Origin: Photobacterium sp. GB-56
GTDB taxonomy: Bacteria; Pseudomonadota; Gammaproteobacteria; Enterobacterales; Vibrionaceae
Direction: 5' to 3'
DNA length: 64,000 nucleotides
Assembly (NCBI RefSeq): GCF_003026105.1
Contig: NZ_PYNW01000003.1
Coordinates: 186,001-250,000 of the forward strand
Within the stretch, counting starts at the first letter, position 1. Each line of letters opens with the position of its first letter. Made by a program: the position numbers and the translations under genes. The notes under the pieces were generated by a model. It saw only the letters and a list, made by a program, of their open reading frames with translations. It searched no databases and was not told where the DNA came from. Of the stretch, positions 27,516-35,535 are shown one piece after another.

Positions 27516-27625
27516 GGTCAGAACAGTTAAGTTCAGCCACCTTATTTTACAAGCTGTCACCAGGGATAAGTGAACGACCCACGGAGTTGGACCGGCGTTA
27601 TTTGTAGCTTGTTAATTTAGGTGAC
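27516..27625 (+). promoter_or_regulatory. Candidate structured leader RNA upstream of nupC
   Basis: The region is richer in G and C than its surroundings and can form a long closing stem: CACCT (27538-27542) with AGGTG (27619-27623), and ACAAGCT (27549-27555) with AGCTTGT (27606-27612), separated by a symmetric AT internal loop. A competing pairing is CGGTC (27515-27519) with GACCG (27590-27594). The AGGTG arm is also the ribosome-binding site of the short ORF that begins at 27630, so folding would hide it. This is the layout of a translational riboswitch or thermometer. It does not match any riboswitch class I can recall; ligand and function are unknown. Confidence 0.45.
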
Positions 27626-27629
27626 TCGT

Positions 27630-27788
27630 ATGTTGTATTATTGGGCGAACACATTCATATTTTTAGCGTTGTATTACGTTAATCCTACCTTTTTTACTTT
27701 TTCCCCAAAAGTAATTGTTACTCAATGGCAGCAAACAGCAATACCTTCATTATTCGACACCCATTTAAAAAACAGCAGGACGAAATAA
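27630..27788 (+). CDS. Possible 52-aa leader ORF overlapping nupC start
   Basis: ATG at 27630 preceded by AGGTGA at a spacing of five bases. The 52-residue product is hydrophobic in its first half (YYWANTFIFLALYYV) and polar afterwards. Its TAA (27786-27788) overlaps the ATG of nupC as TAATG, a typical arrangement for translational coupling. It may be a regulatory leader peptide, or chance. Support comes from the ribosome site, the overlap and its hidden position in the leader stem; no homologue is recognised. Confidence 0.35.
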   Translation: MLYYWANTFIFLALYYVNPTFFTFSPKVIVTQWQQTAIPSLFDTHLKNSRTK

Positions 27789-29053
27789 TGCAGTTGTTAA
27801 TTACATTAGCTGGTATCGTAGTACTGGTTCTATGCGCAGTGGCGCTTTCTGATAATAGAAAGGCGATCAATTGGAGAACCGTTGGCGGTGCTTTATTCTT
27901 ACAAGCGAGCTTTGCCGCTCTTGTACTATATGTGCCCATTGGTCAGAAGATGCTAGGTGCAATGAGTGACGGTGTAGCTGGTCTTCTTAGTTTCGCTGAT
28001 GTTGGTATCAATTTCGTCTTCGGTGATTTAGCTAATATCCAAAAAAGCGGTTTTGTTTTTGCTATTCGTGTTCTTCCTCTTGTTATATTCATCAGTGCTT
28101 TAATTTCTCTCCTTTATTACTTCGGTATTATGCAATGGGTAATTAAAGTTTTAGGTGGTGGTATCCAAAAACTATTAGGCACCAGTCGCGCAGAGTCTTT
28201 GGTTGCGACAGGTAATATCTTCCTTTCTCAAGGTGAGTCTCCTCTTCTTATTCGTCCATTCCTTGCAAAAATGACACGCTCTGAACTTTTCGTGGTAATG
28301 ACCTGTGGTATGGCGTCAGTTGCGGGTTCTGTATTAGGTGGCTATGCAGGATTAGGTGTTGAACTTAAGTATCTGATTGCAGCAAGTTTTATGGCGGCAC
28401 CCGGTGGTTTACTAATGGCTAAAATTCTTGTACCAGAACAAGAAACGCCAATGGAACAAACTGAGGTCGAAATGGCAAAAAGTGAGCACAGTAATGCTAT
28501 TGATGCATTAGCTGCTGGTGCAATGAACGGTATGAAAGTAGCTGTTGCGATTGGTACTATGCTTATTGCTTTTGTTAGTGTGATCGCAATGGCGAATGCT
28601 GGCCTTGAAGGGGTAGGGCATTGGTTAGCAAGCATTACGGCAACGATTGGTCTTGATTCGGTATCGCATTGGTTTGCTACAACGCCACTAACTATGCAAG
28701 CTATTTTAGGATATATTTTCTCGCCACTCGCTTTTGTTATCGGTGTACCGGCGACAGAAATGATGAAAGCAGGTACTTTTATTGGTGAGAAGCTAATTCT
28801 AAATGAATTTGTTGCCTTTATGGACTTCGCAGCGGTTAAACAAACGTTATCTGAACATACCCAAGTGATCATCACTTTTGCATTATGTGGTTTTGCGAAT
28901 ATTGGTTCTATTGCTATTCAAATTGGTTCAATTGGTGTTATGGCACCTGAGCGTCGTGGTGATGTTGCAAAATTAGGTATTAAAGCCGTTTTAGCGGCAA
29001 CATTAGCTAACTTAATGAGTGCGGCGCTTGCTGGTATTTTTATCGGATTATAA
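27788..29053 (+). CDS. nupC: NupC-family concentrative nucleoside transporter
   Basis: 421 aa. An upstream in-frame start at 27725 exists but its extension is polar and not family-like; the ATG at 27788 gives the usual hydrophobic start MQLLITLAGIVVLVLCAVAL and has AGGA upstream. It is a CNT-family transporter with about eight to ten membrane segments and the conserved 'GNIFLSQGESPLLIRPFL' and 'GFANIGSIAIQIGSIG' motifs that bind nucleoside and the coupling ion. It imports nucleosides across the inner membrane with Na+ or H+. The preceding structured leader and short ORF suggest post-transcriptional control. Confidence 0.92.
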   Translation: MQLLITLAGIVVLVLCAVALSDNRKAINWRTVGGALFLQASFAALVLYVPIGQKMLGAMSDGVAGLLSFADVGINFVFGDLANIQKSGFVFAIRVLPLVIFISALISLLYYFGIMQWVIKVLGGGIQKLLGTSRAESLVATGNIFLSQGESPLLIRPFLAKMTRSELFVVMTCGMASVAGSVLGGYAGLGVELKYLIAASFMAAPGGLLMAKILVPEQETPMEQTEVEMAKSEHSNAIDALAAGAMNGMKVAVAIGTMLIAFVSVIAMANAGLEGVGHWLASITATIGLDSVSHWFATTPLTMQAILGYIFSPLAFVIGVPATEMMKAGTFIGEKLILNEFVAFMDFAAVKQTLSEHTQVIITFALCGFANIGSIAIQIGSIGVMAPERRGDVAKLGIKAVLAATLANLMSAALAGIFIGL

Positions 29054-29079
29054 GCGTTATTAACAGCATAAAAATTTAT

Positions 29080-29107
29080 AACCGTAGAGTTTGCTTTGCG
29101 GTTTTTT
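29080..29107 (+). terminator. Terminator after nupC
   Basis: An imperfect stem built on AACCG / CGGTT followed by six T. The rest of the gap up to 29305 is AT-rich with no gene seen. Confidence 0.7.
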
Positions 29108-29305
29108 AATACGTGCTTTTCAATAAATATCCATATCTTATTGTTATTTAATACTTATTAGTATCAGTAACAAAGAAGGAAACTATTTGGTTTTAGCGCT
29201 AGAAATTAAAATATAACAAGATTTTGTGAATAATTTCCTTGTCACCATGAGTATCGACGCTTATCATTGCAATGACCTTATTTTTGTTCACTATTTTTAG
29301 GTATT

Positions 29306-29932
29306 ATGTTTCTGACCTTTGTTCGTTTTTTGATATTAAGTATTTGCTTAGGGGCTGCGTCATTAGCTTCGGCATCTACACATATCAACGAAAATGTTCA
29401 ACAGTATGTCGCGCATAATACAGTTAATCAATGCAATGAAATGGTTGTGCAATCGCACTCTGTCAATCTTAATGCGGATGTTGCACCACTTAATTGTAAT
29501 AAAAATCAAATAGTTAAACATTCTTCTGGTAATGAGCACCAATTAATACAAAGCAATAACAGTATTGGTTTACCTGTTTCTGTTAATAATTCAAAATTTG
29601 TCTGGAATTTCCCAATTTCTAAGCCAAATAAAAGCAGTGATAAGAATAAGCAACATCGTATTGAATTTAGCGATTACAATATTGCTTTAGGGACATCGAG
29701 CCGTTTATTAAATGCGCTTCATCTTAACCCTGAAGAAGTCTCGCCTGAATATCGATTAGCATTTGAGCTTCCTATCCTTGTTGCTGTACCACTTACCCTC
29801 GGTTATCAAGAGCCTCTGTCACCAACGGTTGAGTGGATACTCAAAATTAAATCATCTTCATCACGTATTTCAGGTTGGAAAGATACAAATCTGATCTACT
29901 CTCAATATGGCGAACAACTACAAGTTGTCTAA
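29306..29932 (+). CDS. vemP: VemP-like secretion-monitoring arrest peptide
   Basis: 208 aa with a Sec signal peptide (cleavage near SLASA-ST, about residue 24). Most of the mature part is not conserved-looking, but the C terminus 'SSRISGWKDTNLIYSQYGEQLQVV' ends like the VemP arrest sequence of Vibrio alginolyticus (…RISGWKETN… up to a critical Gln). The critical Trp is W191 and a Gln lies 13 residues later (Q204), equal to the W143-Q156 distance I recall for VemP, and four residues remain, against three in VemP. It precedes secD-secF as in Vibrio, where VemP stalls the ribosome when export is slow and thereby turns on SecDF2 synthesis. It is about 50 aa longer than the Vibrio protein. Identification rests on the motif plus position. 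Confidence 0.85.
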   Translation: MFLTFVRFLILSICLGAASLASASTHINENVQQYVAHNTVNQCNEMVVQSHSVNLNADVAPLNCNKNQIVKHSSGNEHQLIQSNNSIGLPVSVNNSKFVWNFPISKPNKSSDKNKQHRIEFSDYNIALGTSSRLLNALHLNPEEVSPEYRLAFELPILVAVPLTLGYQEPLSPTVEWILKIKSSSSRISGWKDTNLIYSQYGEQLQVV

Positions 29933-29941
29933 AATATTATT

Positions 29942-29971
29942 TATTAGTTGAAAATTACGATTCAGCTAATA
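29942..29971 (+). promoter_or_regulatory. Stem-loop directly after the vemP stop
   Basis: TATTAGTTGAA (29942-29952) pairs with TTCAGCTAATA (29961-29971), an 11-bp stem with one G-U pair and an 8-base loop, nine bases after the stop. A smaller hairpin ACAACT-ACA-AGTTGT (29914-29928) covers the presumed stall codon Q204 (29915-29917). No T-run follows, so these are more likely RNA control elements than terminators. In Vibrio a stem-loop hides the secD2 ribosome site; here the distance to secD is longer, so the mechanism may differ. Confidence 0.55.
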
Positions 29972-30077
29972 GTAATAGCCTTTCAAAATATATTAATAAT
30001 TGTCTGATTATTAAGTTCTATTTATCGTATCTGTAATTATATTGATCCTTTAAAAGTGGTCATATTTATGAGTATCT

Positions 30078-30106
30078 TTAACAAACTCTTGTGATAAAGG
30101 TATAAT
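30078..30106 (+). promoter_or_regulatory. Likely sigma-70 promoter in front of secD
   Basis: TTAACA (30078-30083) and a perfect TATAAT (30101-30106) separated by exactly 17 bases, 59 bases upstream of the secD ATG. This would give a transcript that contains secD-secF without vemP. A hairpin GCGACAG-GCTGT-CTGTTGC (30126-30144) lies in its leader, just before AAGG (30145-30148). Confidence 0.65.
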
Positions 30107-30164
30107 TATAGGTGTTCTATCGACTGCGACAGGCTGTCTGTTGCAAGGTACATGGCTAAATATA

Positions 30165-31979
30165 ATGAGAAAAAAGAATACTAAACAGATTCTGAATCAT
30201 TACGCAGCATGGAAATATGTTGTGTTAATTGTGACAGTTTTAATAATGTTATTAAGCGCTATTCCAACGTGGTATGGCGACAATGAAGCTGTACAAATCA
30301 GCAATAAAGGCGGTCCAATGCCGACACCTTTTGAAATTCAAAAGGTGTTAAAAGAACATGATATTGTACCGCTAAAAATTGAACAAAAGCCTGATAAAAC
30401 AATTGTTGTATTAGATAACACTAAACAGCAAACGGATACTAAAGCGGCGTTAGATACACTGTTGAAAAGTGAAAAACGTTTAACGTTAGCATTAGAACCA
30501 GCAGCTCCAATGTGGCTACAAGACATGGGCTTTGAACCAATTAAGCTAGGTCTTGACCTTCGCGGTGGTGTTCAATTTCTTTTAGATGTTGATGTTAAGC
30601 AAGTTTACAAAAACCATGCTCAGCAATTAATGGATGACTTACGCGTTAATTTCCGTAAGGAAGATATTCGTGGCGGTCGTGCTGAATTAAAAGGTATGGA
30701 TGAAGTTATTGTTCGTTTGCCTAGTGAGGCGGCAAATAATAAGGTTCGCCAGTTTATTCGGGAACAGTACCCACAATGGCAAGCTACCAATGGTTCTGCT
30801 GATAATCTTCTTCTTACAATTAGTGAGAAAGAGAAAACAGATTTGCGTAACCTAACCGTTCAGCAGAACTTACAAACAATGCGTAGTCGTATTGAAGAGC
30901 TTGGTATCACGGAAGCATCTGTTCAGCGTCAAGGTGAAAACCGTATTCGTATTGAACTTCCTGGTGTTCAAGATCCAGCGGCAGCGAAAAATGTTATCGG
31001 TGCAACAGCAAGCCTTGCTTTCTATGCTGTGAAAGAAGAAGGCACAGGTAGCACAATGATTCTACCTGATAAGAATGGTAATCCTATTCGTGTTAGCCGT
31101 AAGCCTGTACTTACAGGTGATCACATTGTTGATGCGCGTGCAAGTTTCGGTGAAAACGGTACGCCTGAAGTAAATATTACGCTGGACAGTGCTGGCGGTA
31201 AGATCATGTCTGATTTCTCACGTATGAATGTGGGTAAACCAATGGCGACGTCTTACAGTGAATATAGCCGTAATGCCCAAGGTCAGACGGTACAAACTAA
31301 TAAGATCATCAGTGTTGCAACGATTCAAACACAATTAGGTAGTCGCTTCCGTATTACGGGGGCTGGTTCACTAGAAGATGCACAGCAACTTGCTTTACTT
31401 CTACGTGCAGGTTCGCTTACTGCGCCTGTAACAATTGTTGAAGAGCGTACTATTGGTCCAACATTGGGTGCTGAAAACATCAAAAATGGTTTCGCTGCAC
31501 TTGCTCTAGGTATGGGGGTAACACTGCTATTTATGGCTGTGTGGTACCGTCGTCTTGGTTGGGTTGCTAACATTGCACTTATTACAAATATGATCATGCT
31601 ATTTGGTCTATTGGCGTTGATTCCAGGTGCGGTATTAACTTTACCTGGTATCGCTGGTTTAGTGTTAACCGTCGGTATGGCGGTAGATACCAACGTACTT
31701 ATATTTGAACGTATTCGCGATATGATCCGTGATGGTCGAAGCATGGCTCAAGCTATTGACCGTGGTTTTAGCAGTGCATTTGGTACTATTTTCGATGCTA
31801 ACTTCACAACAATGATCACAGCTGTTGTGCTTTACTCTATTGGTAATGGTCCAATTCAAGGCTTCGCATTGACGTTAGGTCTTGGTCTATTAACAAGTAT
31901 GTTTACTGGTATTTTCGCTTCTCGAGCCATTATTAACTTGGTTTGGGGTCGTGATTCGCGTCGAAATGTAAGGGTTTAA
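30165..31979 (+). CDS. secD: Protein export protein SecD (SecD2-type paralogue)
   Basis: 604 aa from the ATG at 30165; a TTG at 30141 would add eight residues, and the choice is uncertain because no ideal ribosome site precedes either. The N terminus 'LNHYAAWKYVVLIVTVL' is TM1, followed by the large periplasmic P1 domain with 'IKLGLDLRGGVQFLLDV' (SecD signature D1) and the 'MRSRIEELGITEASVQRQGENRI' segment, then TM2-6 at the C terminus ('GMAVDTNVLIFERIRD'). With SecF it uses the ion gradient to pull preproteins out of SecYEG. It lacks the tgt-yajC neighbourhood of the main secD, and has a VemP gene upstream, so it is most likely the second, condition-specific copy. Confidence 0.92.
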   Translation: MRKKNTKQILNHYAAWKYVVLIVTVLIMLLSAIPTWYGDNEAVQISNKGGPMPTPFEIQKVLKEHDIVPLKIEQKPDKTIVVLDNTKQQTDTKAALDTLLKSEKRLTLALEPAAPMWLQDMGFEPIKLGLDLRGGVQFLLDVDVKQVYKNHAQQLMDDLRVNFRKEDIRGGRAELKGMDEVIVRLPSEAANNKVRQFIREQYPQWQATNGSADNLLLTISEKEKTDLRNLTVQQNLQTMRSRIEELGITEASVQRQGENRIRIELPGVQDPAAAKNVIGATASLAFYAVKEEGTGSTMILPDKNGNPIRVSRKPVLTGDHIVDARASFGENGTPEVNITLDSAGGKIMSDFSRMNVGKPMATSYSEYSRNAQGQTVQTNKIISVATIQTQLGSRFRITGAGSLEDAQQLALLLRAGSLTAPVTIVEERTIGPTLGAENIKNGFAALALGMGVTLLFMAVWYRRLGWVANIALITNMIMLFGLLALIPGAVLTLPGIAGLVLTVGMAVDTNVLIFERIRDMIRDGRSMAQAIDRGFSSAFGTIFDANFTTMITAVVLYSIGNGPIQGFALTLGLGLLTSMFTGIFASRAIINLVWGRDSRRNVRV

Positions 31980-31983
31980 CGCA

Positions 31984-32886
31984 ATGAAAAATTGGATTAT
32001 TAAAAACTTAACCAAATTGCGTTACATGACAGGTATTGTCTCTATCGCCTTAATGGTTATCTCTATTACTTTTATTTGTGTAAGAGGTCTTAACTGGGGT
32101 TTAGATTTTACTGGCGGTGTTGTTAGTGAAATTCAAATGGACAGCCAAATCACAAACAGTGAAATTGAGCCATTAATGGATGCAGGCTTTAATCAAGATG
32201 TTGTTGTTATTGCTGCAGATGAACCGGGCCGTTGGATTTTACGTTATGCAGCGCCAGCTAAAGGTGTTGACTATCCAGAAATTACAAAAGTTCTTGCGCC
32301 GCTCCATGCCAATATACAGGTGTTAAATACCAGTATTGTTGGTCCCCAAGTTGGTGCTGAGTTGGCCGAGCAAGGTGGTTTAGCGCTATTAGTAACAATG
32401 CTATGTATTTTAGGTTATCTAAGTTACCGTTTTGAATGGCGTCTTGCTGCAGGTGCATTACTAGCGTTATTACACGACGTTATTCTTGCTGTTGGTTTCT
32501 TTGCTATGACGCAAATGGAATTTAATTTAACAGTACTTGCTGCGATCCTAGCGATCCTAGGTTACTCGCTAAATGACTCAATTGTTATTGCTGACCGCAT
32601 TCGTGAATTATTGATTGCGAAACCTAAGCAAGATATTGAAACGACAAACAATGAAGCGATTGTTGCAACGTTCTCTCGTACTATGGTGACATCTGGTACC
32701 ACATTGATGACTATAAGCTCACTATGGTTATTAGGCGGTTCGTCACTACAAGGATTTTCTATTGCGATGTTTATCGGTATCTTAACGGGTACTTGGTCTT
32801 CAATCTCTGTCGGTACATTATTACCAGAGTATTTAGGCTTAAAACCTGAACATTACCAACCGAAACCAATAGCTGAAGAGCCTTAA
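31984..32886 (+). CDS. secF: Protein export protein SecF (SecF2-type paralogue)
   Basis: 300 aa, with an N-terminal TM segment, a small periplasmic domain with 'GLNWGLDFTGGVVSEIQM' (SecF D-motif) and five C-terminal TM segments ('GYSLNDSIVIADRIRE', the ion-conducting region). It is the partner of SecD in the SecDF complex. It starts four bases after the secD stop, so it is translationally coupled, and is followed by a strong terminator. Confidence 0.94.
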   Translation: MKNWIIKNLTKLRYMTGIVSIALMVISITFICVRGLNWGLDFTGGVVSEIQMDSQITNSEIEPLMDAGFNQDVVVIAADEPGRWILRYAAPAKGVDYPEITKVLAPLHANIQVLNTSIVGPQVGAELAEQGGLALLVTMLCILGYLSYRFEWRLAAGALLALLHDVILAVGFFAMTQMEFNLTVLAAILAILGYSLNDSIVIADRIRELLIAKPKQDIETTNNEAIVATFSRTMVTSGTTLMTISSLWLLGGSSLQGFSIAMFIGILTGTWSSISVGTLLPEYLGLKPEHYQPKPIAEEP

Positions 32887-32905
32887 TCGGAAAATGTAGA
32901 GTTGT

Positions 32906-32945
32906 AAAGCTGTCCTTAAGCGAGTCTTAAGGGCAGCTTTTTTTT
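32906..32945 (+). terminator. Terminator of the secDF operon
   Basis: AAAGCTG-CCTTAAG / CTTAAGG-CAGCTTT stem, 5-base loop, and eight T. Confidence 0.95.
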
Positions 32946-33052
32946 GCGTTAAATGTGATGTGACATGTGAAAATACCAACAATCGATTAACAATTTATTG
33001 GATAGTGAGCCAAACTTGATTTGCTGAAGTATTATTTAACAGGAGACGTTCA

Positions 33053-33373
33053 ATGAAAAATAATATCACTGTAGTATTTGTCGCACTTATGATGCTCGGT
33101 TGTACTCATACTGCTAATAACGGAGTACGTTTCTTACCTGAACAGTATGTCAGTAATGTTCAACACGATAGCATTTATTATTATGGTTATAACCAAGGTT
33201 GCAAGTCTGTATTGGCTCAGAGAGGTCATTCGAATGCTGGTTTTAAGAAAGACTCGACATTAGATGGTTCAGACTCTCGCTTTAATATGGGATGGGATGA
33301 TGGGATGCAAGCGTGTGCTACGGGAGAAATGAAAGTTATTGATGATATTAATGCTAAGAATTTATCTATTTAA
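33053..33373 (+). CDS. Small predicted lipoprotein (106 aa)
   Basis: Signal with lipobox MLGC (Cys17). The mature part has a 'YYYGYNQGCKSVLAQRG' and 'FNMGWDDGMQACATGE' pattern, two cysteines beyond the lipid-anchored one, and a 'YxxGYNQGC…NMGWDDGxxAC' pseudo-repeat that suggests one disulfide-stabilised small domain. AGGAGA precedes the ATG. Its function is unknown; it stands alone between terminators. Confidence 0.7.
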   Translation: MKNNITVVFVALMMLGCTHTANNGVRFLPEQYVSNVQHDSIYYYGYNQGCKSVLAQRGHSNAGFKKDSTLDGSDSRFNMGWDDGMQACATGEMKVIDDINAKNLSI

Positions 33374-33500
33374 AGTTGTAAATGCTGAAAATTCTAATTA
33401 ATGGATAAGATGAGACCAATCTCAAATAACGCAATAAATAATTTGGTAAAAGAATATAGATGTAATAATCTTCTTACAATAAGATGCAAAATGTTCAGGT

Positions 33501-33532
33501 AAAAAAAAACAGATCAAATGATCTGTTTTTTA
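33501..33532. terminator. Bidirectional terminator
   Basis: AACAGATCA / TGATCTGTT stem with a two-base loop, an A-run before and a T-run after, between the convergent small lipoprotein gene (+) and the 96-aa gene (-). Confidence 0.9.
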
Positions 33533-33598
33533 GAGTGAATAATAAGAAAGCCTAGCCGTAGTATTTCTTAATCGTTCGTGTTTAATTTGTTTCTGTGT

Positions 33599-33889
33599 TT
33601 ATGCTGCTTTTGCATCGATAATAGAGATAACATCTCCGTTATCGAAGTTGATAGTGGTTGCAACGTTGATTTCAGGTAACAGTAAATAGGCGCAATTGGT
33701 GCCATCGTCTGTGATAATTTCAACAATAACATTAAGTTGATTTTCTAAAAAATCACTTAAGCTTATATTTTTGCAATCAATATCAGAAATATGCAGTTTT
33801 TTATAGTGTCCTCTTGAATCGTGTACCCAAGTAGTGAAATTTTGCAATTCACTTTCCATTTGATATATAAAATCTGCCAGATTTCTCAT
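33599..33889 (-). CDS. Hypothetical cytosolic protein (96 aa)
   Basis: The ATG at 33889 is preceded by AAGGA. The product is acidic, soluble and without signal or membrane segments, with a predicted helix (1-20) followed by beta-rich segments ('VIVEIITDDGTNCAYLLL', 'VATTINFDNGDVISIID'). No family is recognised. It is judged a real gene because of the good ribosome site and the terminator beyond its 3' end. Confidence 0.6.
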   Translation of the reverse strand: MRNLADFIYQMESELQNFTTWVHDSRGHYKKLHISDIDCKNISLSDFLENQLNVIVEIITDDGTNCAYLLLPEINVATTINFDNGDVISIIDAKAA

Positions 33890-34394
33890 AAAACGTCCTT
33901 TATGTTGATCAATATAAAATATTGACTCACATGTTCATTATGTACAAAAAACTAAATTATGAAATATAGTCCTGAAATTTTTTATAGATAGTGTGATCTG
34001 AAATGATATTTAAGGTAATTATTACTTTTATCAACATTTTTTATCATATGATTTATAAAATATAACAAAGAATAGTTTCATTAATATTTCAAAAAGGCAT
34101 GGTAAATAGGTTGTTTTTTGTCAAAATATATGTTTATGGAATGTTTGTGGGCGAATTATTCGGTGTGTTACATGTATAATTTTGTTAATTAGGCATAGTG
34201 AAAACAATACTTTAAGAGAATCAATTGATAACTAATATTTAATTTATTTTTACGCTGATTAATTGTCATTATCTAAATCAAAGTAAGTGAACAATTGAGT
34301 GTTTAACTTAGTATGATTAAAGAAAATTTGTCTCATTCATGAACAAAATTCGCTATTATGTGTTGGTTTATAATAGTTACTTAATTGGTTAATT
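33890..34394. other. 505-bp AT-rich divergent intergenic region
   Basis: It contains the promoters for the 96-aa gene (-) and the CDF transporter (+). It is very AT-rich with many T- and A-runs. No ORF, hairpin or repeat is convincing. TATAAT at 34369-34374 lacks a matching -35. Confidence 0.4.
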
Positions 34395-35321
34395 ATGCCT
34401 AAAACAGCAGTAAAAGTTATACAAAAAGTTACATGGATAGGATCGATCGCCAATATTAGCCTCGCATTTATCAAAATTACTATTGGTAAAATGACGGGAA
34501 GTCAGGCACTTATTGCTGATGGTGTACATAGTTTTTCTGATCTAGTCACAGATACTGCAATACTTATTGGATCGCGTTATTGGACGGCGCCTGCCGATAA
34601 AGAACACCCTTATGGTCATGGGCGTTTTGAAACGTTAACCAATATATTTATTGGTATATTACTCGCTCTTGTTGGTATTGGTATTGGCTGGGAATCACTG
34701 ACGTCTATTAGTGAACAATCACATAGTCATCCTGGTATGCTGGCGTTTGCAGCTGCAGTTACCTCAATTGTCGTCAAAGAAGTGCTGTATCGCTGGACTG
34801 CAGTGAAAGCAAAAGAAATTAATAGTCGGGCATTATATGCCAATGCATGGCACCACCGCTCTGATGCTCTTAGCTCTCTTCCTGTCGCTATTGCTGTTAT
34901 TGCTAATTATTTTGTACCTGAACTGCATTATTTAGATCAAATTGCCGCGCTAATTGTTACGGCTATGATTTTAAAAGCAGCGGCTGAAATTTTATGGCCT
35001 GCGGTACTTGAAATTACAGAAGCGAAAGCTGACGCTGAAATTGAAAATAAAATTCAAGCATACGCGGCAGAGGAAAGGGATATCAAAGAAGTACATGCCA
35101 TTCGTAGTCGTCGTACTGGCAGTACAATTTTGTTAGATTTTCATTTACTTGTCGATCCTGAAATGAGTGTAGATAAAGCGCATACGATTGCAGAAAATTT
35201 TAAAATGCATTTACTCGAAGTGTTAGATGAAGTGGTTGATATCATTATTCACATTGAACCTTTTAACTGCCAAGAACGAATATTAAATCCTTGTTGTGAT
35301 AGCTGTGATGACAATAACTAG
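34395..35321 (+). CDS. Cation diffusion facilitator metal transporter with Cys-rich tail
   Basis: 308 aa, six TM segments, CDF family. Metal site A residues lie in TM2 ('ADGVHSFSD', D..HxxxD) and TM5 ('HHRSDALSSLPVAIA', HxxxD); 'KEHPYGHGRFE' is the family TM2-TM3 loop. The cytosolic C-terminal domain (about 210-290) ends with 'FNCQERILNPCCDSCDDNN', which has four Cys and several Asp and is not part of the usual CDF core. It exports a divalent metal (Zn2+, Fe2+ or Mn2+; not decided) from the cytosol with proton antiport. It is distinct from FieF because of the N-terminal HSFSD and its tail. Confidence 0.88.
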   Translation: MPKTAVKVIQKVTWIGSIANISLAFIKITIGKMTGSQALIADGVHSFSDLVTDTAILIGSRYWTAPADKEHPYGHGRFETLTNIFIGILLALVGIGIGWESLTSISEQSHSHPGMLAFAAAVTSIVVKEVLYRWTAVKAKEINSRALYANAWHHRSDALSSLPVAIAVIANYFVPELHYLDQIAALIVTAMILKAAAEILWPAVLEITEAKADAEIENKIQAYAAEERDIKEVHAIRSRRTGSTILLDFHLLVDPEMSVDKAHTIAENFKMHLLEVLDEVVDIIIHIEPFNCQERILNPCCDSCDDNN

Positions 35322-35350
35322 TTAATTTTGAAGCGATAAATTTAAAAAAT

Positions 35351-35392
35351 TAAAGAGGCGATGTTGTTGCTGCACATTACCTCTTTATTTTT
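35351..35392 (+). terminator. Probable terminator after the CDF gene
   Basis: AAAGAGG / CCTCTTT stem with a long loop (22 bases) and a T-rich tail; weaker than its neighbours. Confidence 0.6.
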
Positions 35393-35535
35393 AAATATAT
35401 CTATTATTAGCAATATCAGCTATACACCTTCTTATAGTAGGGGATATATAATCAAGGCTACTTGGTTAATTGGGAAGATAATTAATAAGCGGCAAATATC
35501 TAAATTTAATGAAAGAATAAAGCCGCTATTAATGA

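Noticed and set aside
30141..30165. TTG at 30141 as the start of secD
   Set aside because: It would add eight residues not typical of SecD and lies inside a hairpin arm; ATG at 30165 is preferred, though the ribosome site for it is weak too.
34369..34374. TATAAT before the CDF gene as a promoter
   Set aside because: No -35-like hexamer at 16-18 bp; in such AT-rich DNA the hexamer alone is not informative.
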